In this document: positions 16,567 through 25,728 of the stretch, one piece after another
Layout of the letters: every line of letters begins with the position of its first letter
Numbering within the stretch: position 1 is the first letter of the stretch
Assembly: GCF_017355835.1 (NCBI RefSeq)
Contig: NZ_JAFEWF010000006.1
Span: 248,001-312,000, forward strand
Origin: Desertivirga brevis
GTDB taxonomy: Bacteria; Bacteroidota; Bacteroidia; Sphingobacteriales; Sphingobacteriaceae
Length of the DNA stretch: 64,000 bases
Reading direction: 5' to 3'
Made by a program: the position numbers and the translations under genes
Notes under the pieces: model-generated
What the model saw: only the letters and a program-made list of their open reading frames with translations
Database searches by the model: none
What the model was told of the DNA's origin: nothing

Positions 16567-17793
16567 ATGATTTTCTGGAATTTGATTGCAGGTGCTGCAA
16601 ATCTGTTTCTGTTGATTTTCTGCTTTCATCTGTTCTTCTCGAATAGGGGAAACCGGCTCTTTAATCGTCTGTTGATGCTATCCTTCCTGGCCAGGGTAGG
16701 GCAGGATGTTATTTTCATGCTGATCAATTCAAGGATGCTGACAGATTATCCCTACCTGATTAAAATGCTTGCCCCTGTTAGTTTTCTTGCCCCTGCTTGT
16801 TTCTTCCTTTACATTCGATCTTTTGTAAACAGCGAGATCCAATTAAGAAAACAAGACTTCTGGCATTTTGTAATTCCCATATTGATCCTGATTGAAACCA
16901 TTTATACTCTGTTTTTCTCAGGGATCGACTCCCGGATTGTTGCAAGAGAAGCGATGGAGAAGGGACTGTTTTTTACTGAGGTCAAAAATGGATTATTTCC
17001 TGTCTACTATTATTATTTTGGCAGGCATGCCTTGTTTCTTGGATACCTTTTATTGAGTTGGAGGGAGTTTGCCAATTCAGAGATAGTAAAAAGGAGAGAA
17101 GACAAGGAAAGGAAGTGGATGTTCGCAATCCTGATCCCCACCTCTTTGGCCCATATTACTAGTATATCTCTCTTTATTTCGCATTGGGCGTCTGAAATTC
17201 CAATTGTTCACAGCCTGATACCTGTTATTATTACCACGAAATACCTTACACTTCTTGGATTTATAATTTACATGGTCCATCAGCCTTCACTGTTATATAA
17301 CTACCTCTTATTGCGCGGACCGGGCCTTAATTATCCTTTGTCGAACCCCTTTGAAAGGGAAGGACTAGCGGTATCAGAACCAGGCAAGGAAGACCAAGAG
17401 CTATGCGGAGAAAAGGTAATTAGGAAATCCAAGATTTCGGAAGAATATGGGCAGATCTATATTGAAGCAATTTGTACCTATATGGAAAAGGAGAGACCTT
17501 TCCTGAATAGTAACTTTCAGATGCTTGATCTTGCAAAGGACTTGGCTATTCCCTCGCATCATTGTTCTTATGTAATTAATAATGTTTTGGGGAAGAACTT
17601 CCGTGATTGGGTTAACGCCTATCGTGTTCAGTTTTTTATTGATGTTTATCCTTCCAAATCCTCGTCTATGACTGTCGACGGCATTGCGTTTGAATCTGGT
17701 TTTGCCAGTGTTTCTACTTTCTACAGAGCTTTTAAGAAGGAAACTGGATTGATGCCACTGACCTTTTTTAAGGGATCGGAGCAGATTTCTTAA
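16567..17793 (+). CDS. Membrane-anchored AraC-family regulator
   Basis: This 408-residue protein has about seven hydrophobic helices in residues 1-230 (for example FWNLIAGAANLFLLIFCFHL at the start and ISLFISHWASEIPIVHSLIP later), then a charged linker and a C-terminal AraC/XylS DNA-binding domain (about 300-405). The two helix-turn-helix parts are visible: FQMLDLAKDLAIPSHHCSYV and VDGIAFESGFASVSTFYRAF, followed by KKETGLMPLTFFKG. This architecture is frequent in Bacteroidota, and the membrane part probably senses a signal. It has no adjacent target on its own strand except the small zinc-binding-type gene downstream. Confidence 0.85.
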   Translation: MIFWNLIAGAANLFLLIFCFHLFFSNRGNRLFNRLLMLSFLARVGQDVIFMLINSRMLTDYPYLIKMLAPVSFLAPACFFLYIRSFVNSEIQLRKQDFWHFVIPILILIETIYTLFFSGIDSRIVAREAMEKGLFFTEVKNGLFPVYYYYFGRHALFLGYLLLSWREFANSEIVKRREDKERKWMFAILIPTSLAHITSISLFISHWASEIPIVHSLIPVIITTKYLTLLGFIIYMVHQPSLLYNYLLLRGPGLNYPLSNPFEREGLAVSEPGKEDQELCGEKVIRKSKISEEYGQIYIEAICTYMEKERPFLNSNFQMLDLAKDLAIPSHHCSYVINNVLGKNFRDWVNAYRVQFFIDVYPSKSSSMTVDGIAFESGFASVSTFYRAFKKETGLMPLTFFKGSEQIS

Positions 17794-17974
17794 TAATAGA
17801 AATATCTGAATAACTTCCTCTGACCGTTCTCCTGAGCGGTTTTTCTGTTAAAATACTTGCAAAATTAGATAGTGATAGAGCTTCAATCGGCAATTCGGCA
17901 TTATTGAGTAATGGCTTTAGTATTTTTGAATTTCTAATCAAAAAGTATTTTTCTATCGTTTGTAACGCATCCTT

Positions 17975-18136
17975 ATGCCAAAGATCAACCGCTGCAAATT
18001 TGACTTTCACTATTGGAGATATAATCCCGAAGGTAGAATTAGGTTCTGTGACTGTTGCGGCCTTGAGCAGTCGCGTACCCGTAATCTGCTGTTCGGCCGT
18101 TGGATGATAAAACAGAGGAAGATGAAAATGACCTAG
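17975..18136 (+). CDS. Small Cys/His protein with FHxWRY...CxxC motif, possibly frameshifted
   Basis: This 53-residue frame reads MPKINRCKFDFHYWRYNPEG then RIRFCDCCGLEQSR. The pattern F-H-x-W-R-Y-x3-G-x2-R-x-C-x2-C recurs in the 42-residue protein at 22687, and His plus paired Cys suggests zinc binding. At its end the -1 frame continues with an acidic, protein-like tail (DDKTEEDENDLALFQFD... to TAA at 18205-18207), so a single-base change near 18103 may have split a gene of about 77 codons. Alternatively the tail is a separate overlapping frame with a TTG start at 18100. Function unknown. Confidence 0.5.
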   Translation: MPKINRCKFDFHYWRYNPEGRIRFCDCCGLEQSRTRNLLFGRWMIKQRKMKMT

Positions 18137-18207
18137 CTCTTTTCCAGTTTGATCCTAGTCCCGAAGACCTCAAAAAGCTGACGATAGAAGAGCTTATTAG
18201 TTTATAA

Positions 18208-18850
18208 TCCCTTTCAGCAACAGTGGCTGGTATTACCATTTGATTGCATTTCCCTGGCGCCGTATTCCGGCAATAAATTCGATGAACGTAGTCTAAGTGA
18301 GGGATTGATTAGGTTAACAAAGTTACCTCGAATTAACAGAAAGTTCTATTGATTCAAGGTAACATTTCAGGTAGTTGTAGGGGCGCAACTCCTTTTACAA
18401 TGTCATTGAACAAAAATAGTTGTTCTTTGTCTGTGGCTCGCATTGTAATCTTGCTAAAAAAATCTGTTGTTTTATAACAAAAAGGTGCTTAAGAATAAAG
18501 ATAATTAAAAGAACCTATAAAAAGATCTTTTAAGGCGAAAAAAGGTTCTGTCTTCAGATATTCTTTAGTTGTGTAGGTATCAAATGGAAGTGACAATGTG
18601 TTTATGGAAGAAACAGCGAGGTTAATTAATAAAAATGCGAGTGTACTTATTTTATTTGATATTCAAACCTTGGCAGTAAAAGGCTTAACCATGCGTTTTG
18701 CAGTTCATCGTAATTAAGTTTGGCTTTAGCGTAGACCTGGAAATTTACCTGAAGGGAGGTACTTTTACTTAGCACGGGTTCAGAACGAGAAATTGTTTCG
18801 TGTCCTCAGCATGATTTAGTATGTTAGCCATTCAATAACCCTAAATTGAA
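18208..18850. other. Intergenic region upstream of the GH42 gene, nothing recognised
   Basis: The 640 bases are AT-rich, with stops in all frames. I see no terminator, tRNA, repeat unit or clear TAnnTTTG box. It is long for this genome and may hold regulatory sites for the beta-galactosidase gene, but nothing in it supports a specific call. Confidence 0.4.
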
Positions 18851-20989
18851 ATGCTAACCAATCGTTTATTTACCAAGAAGAATATCTTCCTTTCTACCCC
18901 TCTAAAGAAATGCTTTTTAGCTGTTGCTGTTATGGCATTGTTTAATAAACAGGGGGAGGCGCAATCAAATAATTCGTTTTTTAAGGATAAGGATCTGATG
19001 CAGGTGGGTACCTATTACTATCCTGAACAGTGGCCGGAGAGTAATTGGGAAAGGGATATCAAAAAGATGTCGGAGCTTGGATTTGAGTTTACGCATTACG
19101 GAGAGTTTGCATGGGCGGTAATGGAGCCCGAGGAGGGGAAGTATAATTTTGAATGGCTGGATAAGGCAATAAGTCTGGCGGCAAAGTATAAGGTGAAAGT
19201 TGTTCTTTGTACACCTACACCTACGCCTCCGGTATGGCTTACGCAAAAGCATCCGGATATTTTGATGGTGAATTCAGATGGACGTACCATCCAGCACGGA
19301 GCAAGGCAACAGGCTTCGTGGTCATCAAAGAAGTACCGGGAGTATATTGAGAAGATTGTAACGGTTTTAGCTAAGAGATATGGAAACAATCCAAATATAT
19401 GGGGCTGGCAAATTGATAACGAGCCTTCCCATTATGGAAATGAATACGACTATAGTGATAATGCGCAAAAGTCGTTTCGCATCTGGCTAAAGAAGAAATA
19501 TCAGAACATTGATAATTTGAACAAGTCGTGGGGTAATGCTTTCTGGAGCATTTCGTATAATAATTTCGAGCAGATCAGGATTCCGAATGGAAAGGAGCTT
19601 GTTGCTCAGCCTAACCCTCATGCGGTTCTTGACTTCAAACGTTTTACTGCCGACGAGGCAGCGGATTTTGTGCTTTATCAGAAAGACCTTCTGCGTAAGC
19701 ATGTGAAACCTGAACAATGGATCACCACCAATTTGATGCCTACTTATCCGGCTGTTGACCCCCTTCGAATGAAAAGCCTGGATGTTCATAGTTATACCAA
19801 GTATTTGGTGGCCGGTTACGATAATGGGCAGGGGGAGCAGGGTTTCCGCATGGGATCTGCGAGTAGTATTGGCTTTTCTAATGATCTTTTCCGTTCAATC
19901 AATGGTTTGAGTGGGGTAATGGAACTGCAACCGGGGCAAGTAAACTGGGGTTTGTTCAATCCTCAGACTATGCCTGGTGCTGTAAGGATGTGGATGTATC
20001 ATGTCATGGCAGGAGGGAACAAGTTCGTTTGTAATTACCGGTTCCGCCAGCCATTATCTGGAGGGGAGCAATACCACTATGGTATAATGAAAACGGATGG
20101 CGTTACGGTTAGTCGCTCCGGCGATGAATATATTAAAGTGATAAAGGAACTTGAAGTGCTGCGAAAGGCGTATAAGCCAGCAGCTGTTCCGGCCATATTA
20201 AATAAACGCAAGGCCGCGATCCTTTACAGCATTGATAGTCGCTGGGAGATGGACAACCAGCCTCAAACCAATCAATGGAACTATATGGAGCACGTGAACC
20301 GTTATTACAATGGTTTGAAAGCTTTAGGGGCACCCGTTGACGTGATCGATGAAACCAAAGATCTTTCTGCGTATCCTTTTCTTGTAGTACCTGCATTTCA
20401 GTTGTTGGACAACACATTGGTGGAGCGTTGGAAAACTTATGTGCAAAATGGAGGTAACCTGATTATTACGTGCCGCACGGGGCAGAAAGACCGGGAAGGG
20501 CACTTATGGGAAGCTTCGTTTCAGCAACCCATTCTGGAACTGATTGGAGCAAAGGAAATTTATTATGACCATTTACCTGTTTATTTGATGGGGAAAGTAA
20601 GTGCCGGCGATCTTTCTTTTGACTGGAACAACTGGGGAGATATCCTCGACCCTGCGTCTGGTTCCGTATGGGCTAAATATGAAGATCAGTTCTATAATGG
20701 AAAAGCTGCTGTATTGAACAGAAAGGCGGGAAAGGGGACTGTTACTTATATAGGCACTGATACAGACGACGGGAGGCTGGAAAGGGAAATTTTACGGAAA
20801 GTTTATCAGCAGGCGGGAGTTTCAACCTTGAATTTACCGGAAGGTGTCATTGTAGAATACCGAGATGGGTTTTGGTATGGTCTGAACTATTCATCGAAGG
20901 TTCAGCAAATCCCTGTACCGGCAAGCGCAAAGATTATTATAGGTCAGAAGGCTTTGAAGCCAGCTGATGTAGTGGTCTGGCAAGAGTAA
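18851..20989 (+). CDS. GH42 beta-galactosidase, exported
   Basis: This 712-residue enzyme has an N-terminal signal region (LKKCFLAVAVMALFNKQGEAQ) preceded by an unusually long basic tail. The TIM barrel opens with QVGTYYYPEQWPESNWERDI, typical of GH42. The acid/base Glu is in GWQIDNEPSHYG (E191) and the nucleophile Glu in GVMELQPGQVNWG (E358). The trimerisation and C-terminal domains follow to the usual total length. It hydrolyses terminal beta-D-galactosides, here probably from plant galactans or oligosaccharides in the periplasm. No SusC/SusD genes flank it, so it is not in a visible polysaccharide utilisation locus. Confidence 0.9.
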   Translation: MLTNRLFTKKNIFLSTPLKKCFLAVAVMALFNKQGEAQSNNSFFKDKDLMQVGTYYYPEQWPESNWERDIKKMSELGFEFTHYGEFAWAVMEPEEGKYNFEWLDKAISLAAKYKVKVVLCTPTPTPPVWLTQKHPDILMVNSDGRTIQHGARQQASWSSKKYREYIEKIVTVLAKRYGNNPNIWGWQIDNEPSHYGNEYDYSDNAQKSFRIWLKKKYQNIDNLNKSWGNAFWSISYNNFEQIRIPNGKELVAQPNPHAVLDFKRFTADEAADFVLYQKDLLRKHVKPEQWITTNLMPTYPAVDPLRMKSLDVHSYTKYLVAGYDNGQGEQGFRMGSASSIGFSNDLFRSINGLSGVMELQPGQVNWGLFNPQTMPGAVRMWMYHVMAGGNKFVCNYRFRQPLSGGEQYHYGIMKTDGVTVSRSGDEYIKVIKELEVLRKAYKPAAVPAILNKRKAAILYSIDSRWEMDNQPQTNQWNYMEHVNRYYNGLKALGAPVDVIDETKDLSAYPFLVVPAFQLLDNTLVERWKTYVQNGGNLIITCRTGQKDREGHLWEASFQQPILELIGAKEIYYDHLPVYLMGKVSAGDLSFDWNNWGDILDPASGSVWAKYEDQFYNGKAAVLNRKAGKGTVTYIGTDTDDGRLEREILRKVYQQAGVSTLNLPEGVIVEYRDGFWYGLNYSSKVQQIPVPASAKIIIGQKALKPADVVVWQE

Positions 20990-21065
20990 GATTATTTTAG
21001 AGTGGTTATTTGTTAAACTGTAGAATTTATCCGCAATTTAAAAAATAACCGCTCTGAATCCGACC

Positions 21066-21464
21066 TTAAATCCAAAAGTCGTCATCATCTTGAGAATTGT
21101 CGTTGTTCTCTGACTTATGGTCAGGTTCGGCCCAACCACGTAAGTCCTGCGGAAAGTTCAGTTCGAACAATAAGTTTTTTTGTGGTAGTTGCTCGAACGC
21201 CAGGGGAACCTGCGTAGCATGCAAGCCAACTGTAACATTACGATGATATTCCAACGCTATCAGGTACTGAAGGAACTCATCAAATTTTTCGTTCGATAAG
21301 CCCTTCATTATCTTTACGAAAGCATCTTTGACGTCGCCGATAATTTCCGGCGGAACTTCTTTCACACCTTCCTCTGTTACCTTAAGGGAAGTCTCAAGCA
21401 TGTTTTGGGGAGTAGCTTGAGGCACCAGCTGGTTTATTTTGAGAATTATATCTTTTACTTCCAT
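21066..21464 (-). CDS. Hypothetical protein with acidic tail
   Basis: I do not recognise this family. From ATG at 21464 the protein has 132 residues (the longer frame begins at TTG 21506). It is helical in the first half (MEVKDIILKINQLVP, then DVKDAFVKIMKGLSNEKFDEF), has a strand-like middle with FEQLPQKNLLFELNFP, and ends in an Asp/Asn/Gln-rich tail closing FWI. It has no signal peptide. It is divergent from the receiver gene at 21576, with 111 bases between starts. Confidence 0.55.
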   Translation of the reverse strand: MEVKDIILKINQLVPQATPQNMLETSLKVTEEGVKEVPPEIIGDVKDAFVKIMKGLSNEKFDEFLQYLIALEYHRNVTVGLHATQVPLAFEQLPQKNLLFELNFPQDLRGWAEPDHKSENNDNSQDDDDFWI

Positions 21465-21575
21465 CACGTCGTTTCGATAATTTATACCATAATTATGCCA
21501 ACCCAAGAAAGGAAATATGTAAATGTTGTTTTTTTAAAATCAATTCTTTCACTAACTTAATTGCGGTTTAGGTCT

Positions 21576-21938
21576 ATGAGAAAAGTATTGATTGTAGAAA
21601 GTGACGAACAGGAGGCTGCCCATGTTGCAAGACTGCTAACTGAGCTAGGGCATGAGGCTGTGATTTGCTCTGCGGAAAAGGCGCTTGCTATTCTATTTAT
21701 AGAGTTGGAACCTGATATTGTAATTATTTATAGAAAGCTTTTCTTGAAGAACAGGCAGTTATTTATCGCCCAAGAGCGGGATAGGTTGTCGGACGCTTTA
21801 TTGCTTGTTACCTCGGGAGCCTATTTAACCCCGGAAAGGGTGCAGGAATTGGGTGTTGACGGGTTCCTTCACAAACCTTTTGCACTTAAGGAACTGGAAG
21901 AGGTGCTAGGTAAATTTGAGCTTGAAAGGATGAAATAA
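21576..21938 (+). CDS. Degenerate receiver-domain protein
   Basis: From ATG at 21576 the product has 120 residues and a complete receiver outline: KVLIVESDEQEA for strand 1 and the acidic pocket, LLLVTSGAY for the Thr position and DGFLHKPFALKEL for the conserved Lys. The phospho-acceptor position reads DIVIIYRKLF, with Tyr where Asp is needed, and the following Pro and Gly are missing. It therefore cannot be phosphorylated the usual way and may act by binding a partner. An upstream TTG (21561) gives five extra residues that do not belong to the fold. Confidence 0.75.
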   Translation: MRKVLIVESDEQEAAHVARLLTELGHEAVICSAEKALAILFIELEPDIVIIYRKLFLKNRQLFIAQERDRLSDALLLVTSGAYLTPERVQELGVDGFLHKPFALKELEEVLGKFELERMK

Positions 21939-22024
21939 TACAAAGGCTTGTATTGAAGTTGAAACAGAACCGGTTCTGCTACGCATCCTACGTCTGGATC
22001 CTCTTAATAAATATGCCTAAAAAG

Positions 22025-22053
22025 AAAGCCAGCGTTTTTTGAATGCTGGCTTT
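22025..22053. terminator. Bidirectional terminator between convergent genes
   Basis: A 9-bp stem, AAAGCCAGC with GCTGGCTTT, has an 11-nt loop. It sits between the receiver gene (plus) and the secreted-protein gene (minus), with T-rich sequence on both sides. Confidence 0.7.
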
Positions 22054-22070
22054 TATAGTTTAGGAGATTC

Positions 22071-22436
22071 CTATTTGGTGTCCGTAACTCTTTTAAATGT
22101 GTTTTGGATGGTGTAGCTTTTGATTTGGGATTTGACCACTATGGAGTCTGCATACAGCTTTCCTTTAGCCTGAAGAACATTGTTGGATCCAAAGTCTAAT
22201 TTGAAACTGAAGTCATTGCCCTTAATCTGTCCTTCCTGAATGTCAATCTCATCGCCAGTCGCAGCTGTGATCACTCCGGTTAGCTTTTCGCCTTCAGCTT
22301 TGAGGTGATATGTAATTTCTACATCTTCTCCACTCGGAACTTTCACTGTCCCTTTCCACACTCCAGTGAGGTCGCTGACAAAACTCATACACATTGCCGC
22401 CACCACTAATGTCATTGAAATAAACACTTTTTTCAT
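22071..22436 (-). CDS. Small secreted protein
   Basis: This 121-residue protein has a signal peptide (MKKVFISMTLVVAAMCMSF). The mature part reads LTGVWKGTVKVPSG, ITYHLKAEGEKLTGVI, EIDIQEGQIKGNDFSFKLDF and ends in a TFKRV strand. This G-x-W-x-G-T-[IV] opening and repeated strand pattern is seen in many small Bacteroidota periplasmic proteins related to lipocalin-like or DUF2147-like barrels. The role is unknown, and no operon partner is adjacent. Confidence 0.65.
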   Translation of the reverse strand: MKKVFISMTLVVAAMCMSFVSDLTGVWKGTVKVPSGEDVEITYHLKAEGEKLTGVITAATGDEIDIQEGQIKGNDFSFKLDFGSNNVLQAKGKLYADSIVVKSQIKSYTIQNTFKRVTDTK

Positions 22437-22686
22437 CTTCAGAAATTATAAGTTAAAGTTAATGCTAATCTTTTTGATGTCAATATGTTCAGGGCGATTG
22501 TAATGTCAAAAACACATTGTCTATTCATAAATGGTTGTTTTACGGTATATTGCTTTGAAGGTTTGCTATAAGATTAAGTTTGTAGAATTTTAATAAGCAG
22601 TGAGGTTATGCATTAGGCTAATGAAGAGACCTTTTAGTAGAACCCCGCACTTTCAATTTGCGTAAAAAGGATTCAAACGAAATGAT

Positions 22687-22815
22687 ATGATCAGAACGGT
22701 AAAATTGATGCTCTGTAAGGCGGGCTTCCATAAATGGAGGTATAAGAAGGATGGAACTAAAAAGAAATGTTCCAGGTGTTTTAAACGCGTAGCCCTTAAA
22801 CAGGAGAAATTGTAA
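22687..22815 (+). CDS. Small Cys/His zinc-binding-type protein
   Basis: This 42-residue basic protein runs MIRTVKLMLCKAGFHKWRY, then KKDGTKKKCSRCFKRVALKQ. It shares F-H-x-W-R-Y-x3-G-x2-[RK]-x-C-x2-C with the protein at 17975. His with two or three Cys could hold a zinc ion. It is too short to be listed by most gene callers. The stop is 20 bases from the ilvA stop on the other strand. No function is known to me. Confidence 0.55.
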   Translation: MIRTVKLMLCKAGFHKWRYKKDGTKKKCSRCFKRVALKQEKL

Positions 22816-22835
22816 GTTATCCCCTTCATACTTTC

Positions 22836-24083
22836 CTAAACCAAATACTCAAATAGCGTTTGATCTTTATTGATCTCCTTGTAGTCGAAATTTAACGCTT
22901 CCATACGCCCAATTAAAGGTGCATAATCATCGGCATGCTTTAGCTCAATGCCTACCAGTGCAGGTCCGCTTTCTCTATTCGTTTTTTTAATAAATTCAAA
23001 CCGGGTAATATCATCACCAGGGCCAAGGATCTCGTTCACAAATGTTTTAAGGGCCCCAGGCCGCTGAGGGAAGCGGATAACGAAATAATGTTTTAAGCCT
23101 TCATATAACAGGGATAGCTCTTTGATTTCCTGCATCCGTTCGATATCGTTATTCCCTCCACTGATCACGCATACAACCTTCTTTCCTTTAATTTGATCGG
23201 CTACCAAGTCTAATGCAGAAACGGATAAAGCTCCTGCGGGCTCAGCTACGATGGCATCTTCATTATACAGTTTTAATATTGTGGTGCATACCTTCCCCTC
23301 AGGAATCAGGATCATTTTGTCAATCACCTGCTGGCAAATAGGGAAGGTAATGTCCCCGGCCCGTTTTACCGCCGCTCCATCAACAAAACGATTGATTTCG
23401 GCTAGCGTATACGGCTCCTTGTTCTCAAGTGCTTTATGCATGGAAGGGGCACCCTCCGGTTCTACCCCAATTATCCGAATTGACGGGCTAACTTGTTTAA
23501 GGTAAGTTCCTGCTCCTGCTGATAGGCCTCCGCCTCCCACAGGAACAATGATAACCTCAGCCTCCGGCAGGTCCTGGTATATCTCTACCCCTACAGTTCC
23601 CTGGCCTTCAATGATTGCATGATTATCAAAGGGCGGAATAAAGGTCATTCCATTAGCTTCTGTATAGTTTAGCGCTTCCTTAAGACAATCGTCGAAGGTA
23701 TCACCAACGAGAACGATGTCTATCATTCCATCACCATGCATTCTTGTTTGATTAACCTTTTGCCTGGGCGTGATCTCCGGCATAAAGATTACTCCCTTAA
23801 TGCCAAGCTTCCGGCAGGAGAAAGCAACTCCCTGCGCATGGTTGCCTGCGCTCGCACATACTACCCCCTTCTCCAATTGCTCCTTTTTCAGCTGACTGAT
23901 CATGTTATAGGCGCCCCGTAACTTGTAGGAGCGTACCACTTGTAAGTCTTCCCGCTTTAAATAAATATCGCAGTCGTACTTTTCAGAAAGCCGAGCATTA
24001 TGTTCTAAAGGGGTTTTCTTGATTACTTTCTTGAGTCGTAGAAGAGCAGAAACGGGATTTATGTTGGGGAAAGAGTTATTCAT
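22836..24083 (-). CDS. ilvA: Threonine dehydratase (biosynthetic)
   Basis: This 415-residue PLP enzyme makes 2-oxobutanoate from threonine, the first committed step to isoleucine. The PLP lysine is in VRSYKLRGAYNM, the phosphate loop is VGGGGLSAG, and CASAGNHAQGVAFSC is typical. The C-terminal 80 residues (HYFVIRFPQRPGALKTFVNE) form one ACT-like regulatory domain, so this is the short allosteric type. It is the last gene of the branched-chain cluster but is separated from leuB by a terminator, so it is likely transcribed from its own promoter. A leader peptide was looked for upstream and not found. Confidence 0.95.
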   Translation of the reverse strand: MNNSFPNINPVSALLRLKKVIKKTPLEHNARLSEKYDCDIYLKREDLQVVRSYKLRGAYNMISQLKKEQLEKGVVCASAGNHAQGVAFSCRKLGIKGVIFMPEITPRQKVNQTRMHGDGMIDIVLVGDTFDDCLKEALNYTEANGMTFIPPFDNHAIIEGQGTVGVEIYQDLPEAEVIIVPVGGGGLSAGAGTYLKQVSPSIRIIGVEPEGAPSMHKALENKEPYTLAEINRFVDGAAVKRAGDITFPICQQVIDKMILIPEGKVCTTILKLYNEDAIVAEPAGALSVSALDLVADQIKGKKVVCVISGGNNDIERMQEIKELSLLYEGLKHYFVIRFPQRPGALKTFVNEILGPGDDITRFEFIKKTNRESGPALVGIELKHADDYAPLIGRMEALNFDYKEINKDQTLFEYLV

Positions 24084-24267
24084 TAGGCAAATCTAAGTGA
24101 AATGGGATAGAAATAAAGGTGATTGAAGAAGTTTGTCGCTAACGCAGACAGTGGTTGTAACCCTGTTGTAGATTTAATGAAAGGTGTTTGGTGGAAGGTG
24201 GGCGATATTCCCGCAGAAAAGTCGACGGACAGCGTCTTCAACGACTCTCCGTGTGGCTCTTAATAAA

Positions 24268-24300
24268 ATAAAAAAACCGCTACCTGATGTAGGGCAGCGG
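24268..24300 (-). terminator. Rho-independent terminator after leuB
   Basis: On the minus strand an 8-bp stem with one G-T pair, CCGCTGCC with GGTAGCGG, and an 8-nt loop is followed by a T run. It lies 28 bases after the leuB stop. Confidence 0.85.
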
Positions 24301-24327
24301 CTTATTATTATAGGTTGTTCTTTTATC

Positions 24328-25389
24328 CTAGATATTTTTTGCTAACCAGTCACCAACTTCGCTGGTTTTGTAGGCTTTACCTTCTTTACCCGCAAGATCT
24401 TCAGTAACGATACCTTCAGCTAAAGATTTGTTTACAACTTCTCTTATGGCTTCAGCTTCTGCTTTTAAGCCGAAGGCGTCTTCGAACATCATAGCAGCTG
24501 AAAGAACTGTTGCCAGAGGGTTTGCAATGTCTTTACCTGCAGCTTGTGGATAAGAACCGTGGATCGGCTCATAAAGCGAAGTATGTACACCTTTAGATGC
24601 TGATGGCATTAATCCCATAGAACCTGAGATTACAGACGCCTCATCAGTCAGGATATCTCCGAAAAGGTTTTCTGTGATGATCACATCATAGGAACTTGGC
24701 CACTGAACTAAACGCATAGCAACTGCATCTACGAATTCATAAGAAACTTGTACTTCAGGATAGTCTTTCTCCATATTTTGTACAGTTTCTCTCCATAAAC
24801 GAGAGCTTTCCAAAACGTTTGCTTTATCTACACAGCATAATTTTTTGCTACGGGTAAGCGCTAACTCGAAACCTAATTTAGCCAAACGTTGGATCTCTTC
24901 GCGAGTGTACGTACAAGTATCGAAAGCTGTATTGCCATCGTCTTTACGACCTCTTTCGCCGAAGTAGATACCTCCTGTTAGCTCACGTAGAATGATTAAG
25001 TCTGTACCTTCGATTCTTTCTCTTTTTAAAGGAGAGTTATCAATCAAGGAAGGGAAGGTGAAAGTAGGACGTACGTTGGCGAACAATCCAAGTTTTTTAC
25101 GCATTTTCAATAAGCCCTGCTCCGGACGAACTGTTGCCTTAGGGTCATTGTCGTATTTCGGGTGACCGATAGCTCCGAAAAGAACTGCATCAGCAGCTAA
25201 ACAGATTTCGTGAGTTGAATCAGGATAAGGTTCTCCAACTGCATCAATTGCAGCTGCACCAGTTAAACCTTCTGTCCAGCTAACTTCGTGACCGAATTTA
25301 CCTGCTACAGCGTCAACAACTTTAACTGCCTGAGCAATTACTTCAGGACCTATTCCATCTCCTGCTAATAGAGCAATGTTTAGTTTCAT
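24328..25389 (-). CDS. leuB: 3-isopropylmalate dehydrogenase
   Basis: The 353-residue enzyme oxidises and decarboxylates 3-isopropylmalate in leucine synthesis. Visible family residues are the N-terminal LLAGDGIGPEV, RELTGGIYFGERG, the catalytic region CVDKANVLESSRLWR, ENLFGDILTDEAS for the metal site and LYEPIHGSYPQAAGK for NAD. The length is typical. It lies downstream of the citramalate/isopropylmalate synthase paralogue, from which it is separated by a terminator hairpin, so it probably has its own promoter in the intervening 339 bases. Confidence 0.95.
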   Translation of the reverse strand: MKLNIALLAGDGIGPEVIAQAVKVVDAVAGKFGHEVSWTEGLTGAAAIDAVGEPYPDSTHEICLAADAVLFGAIGHPKYDNDPKATVRPEQGLLKMRKKLGLFANVRPTFTFPSLIDNSPLKRERIEGTDLIILRELTGGIYFGERGRKDDGNTAFDTCTYTREEIQRLAKLGFELALTRSKKLCCVDKANVLESSRLWRETVQNMEKDYPEVQVSYEFVDAVAMRLVQWPSSYDVIITENLFGDILTDEASVISGSMGLMPSASKGVHTSLYEPIHGSYPQAAGKDIANPLATVLSAAMMFEDAFGLKAEAEAIREVVNKSLAEGIVTEDLAGKEGKAYKTSEVGDWLAKNI

Positions 25390-25728
25390 CTTTTATATAT
25401 TATGCCTGGCCCTCTAAATCCCAAATGGGAGTACAGATGGCTTAAATTGATTTGCTTGTCTGAGGTGGCTTTTCGTTATCATGGATGTGCTTTCACAAAG
25501 CATTTTCTTAAGCCGCCGCAAAGTTATAAGAATTGCTTAAGGCAACAAAGAACTCGTGAGAACAAATGCAGAATAAGTGGATTTGAGGCAGGAATGCTTG
25601 ATGTCGATGGTAATAAACCCAGATCGCACAAAAAAACCTCTAAGATTTTTAAGCTTAGAGGTTTAATATGTAAGTTATATTTATACGACTCGTAACTCAA
25701 TCGTAAATTTAAAATCGTAACTCGTAAA
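25390..25728. other. Intergenic gap in the leu cluster
   Basis: The gap holds the terminator at 25631-25664 and otherwise no gene. An antisense-type frame at 25402-25695 on the plus strand shows no family character. A promoter for leuB is expected here, but I could not mark one. Confidence 0.5.
25631..25664 (-). terminator. Rho-independent terminator upstream of leuB
   Basis: An 11-bp stem, AAACCTCTAAG with CTTAGAGGTTT, and a 9-nt loop are followed on the minus strand by six Ts. It ends transcription from the synthase gene at 25729. Confidence 0.85.

Noticed and set aside
25402..25695. 97-codon plus-strand frame between leuB and the synthase gene
   Set aside because: Composition is not protein-like, and it crosses the minus-strand terminator at 25631-25664.
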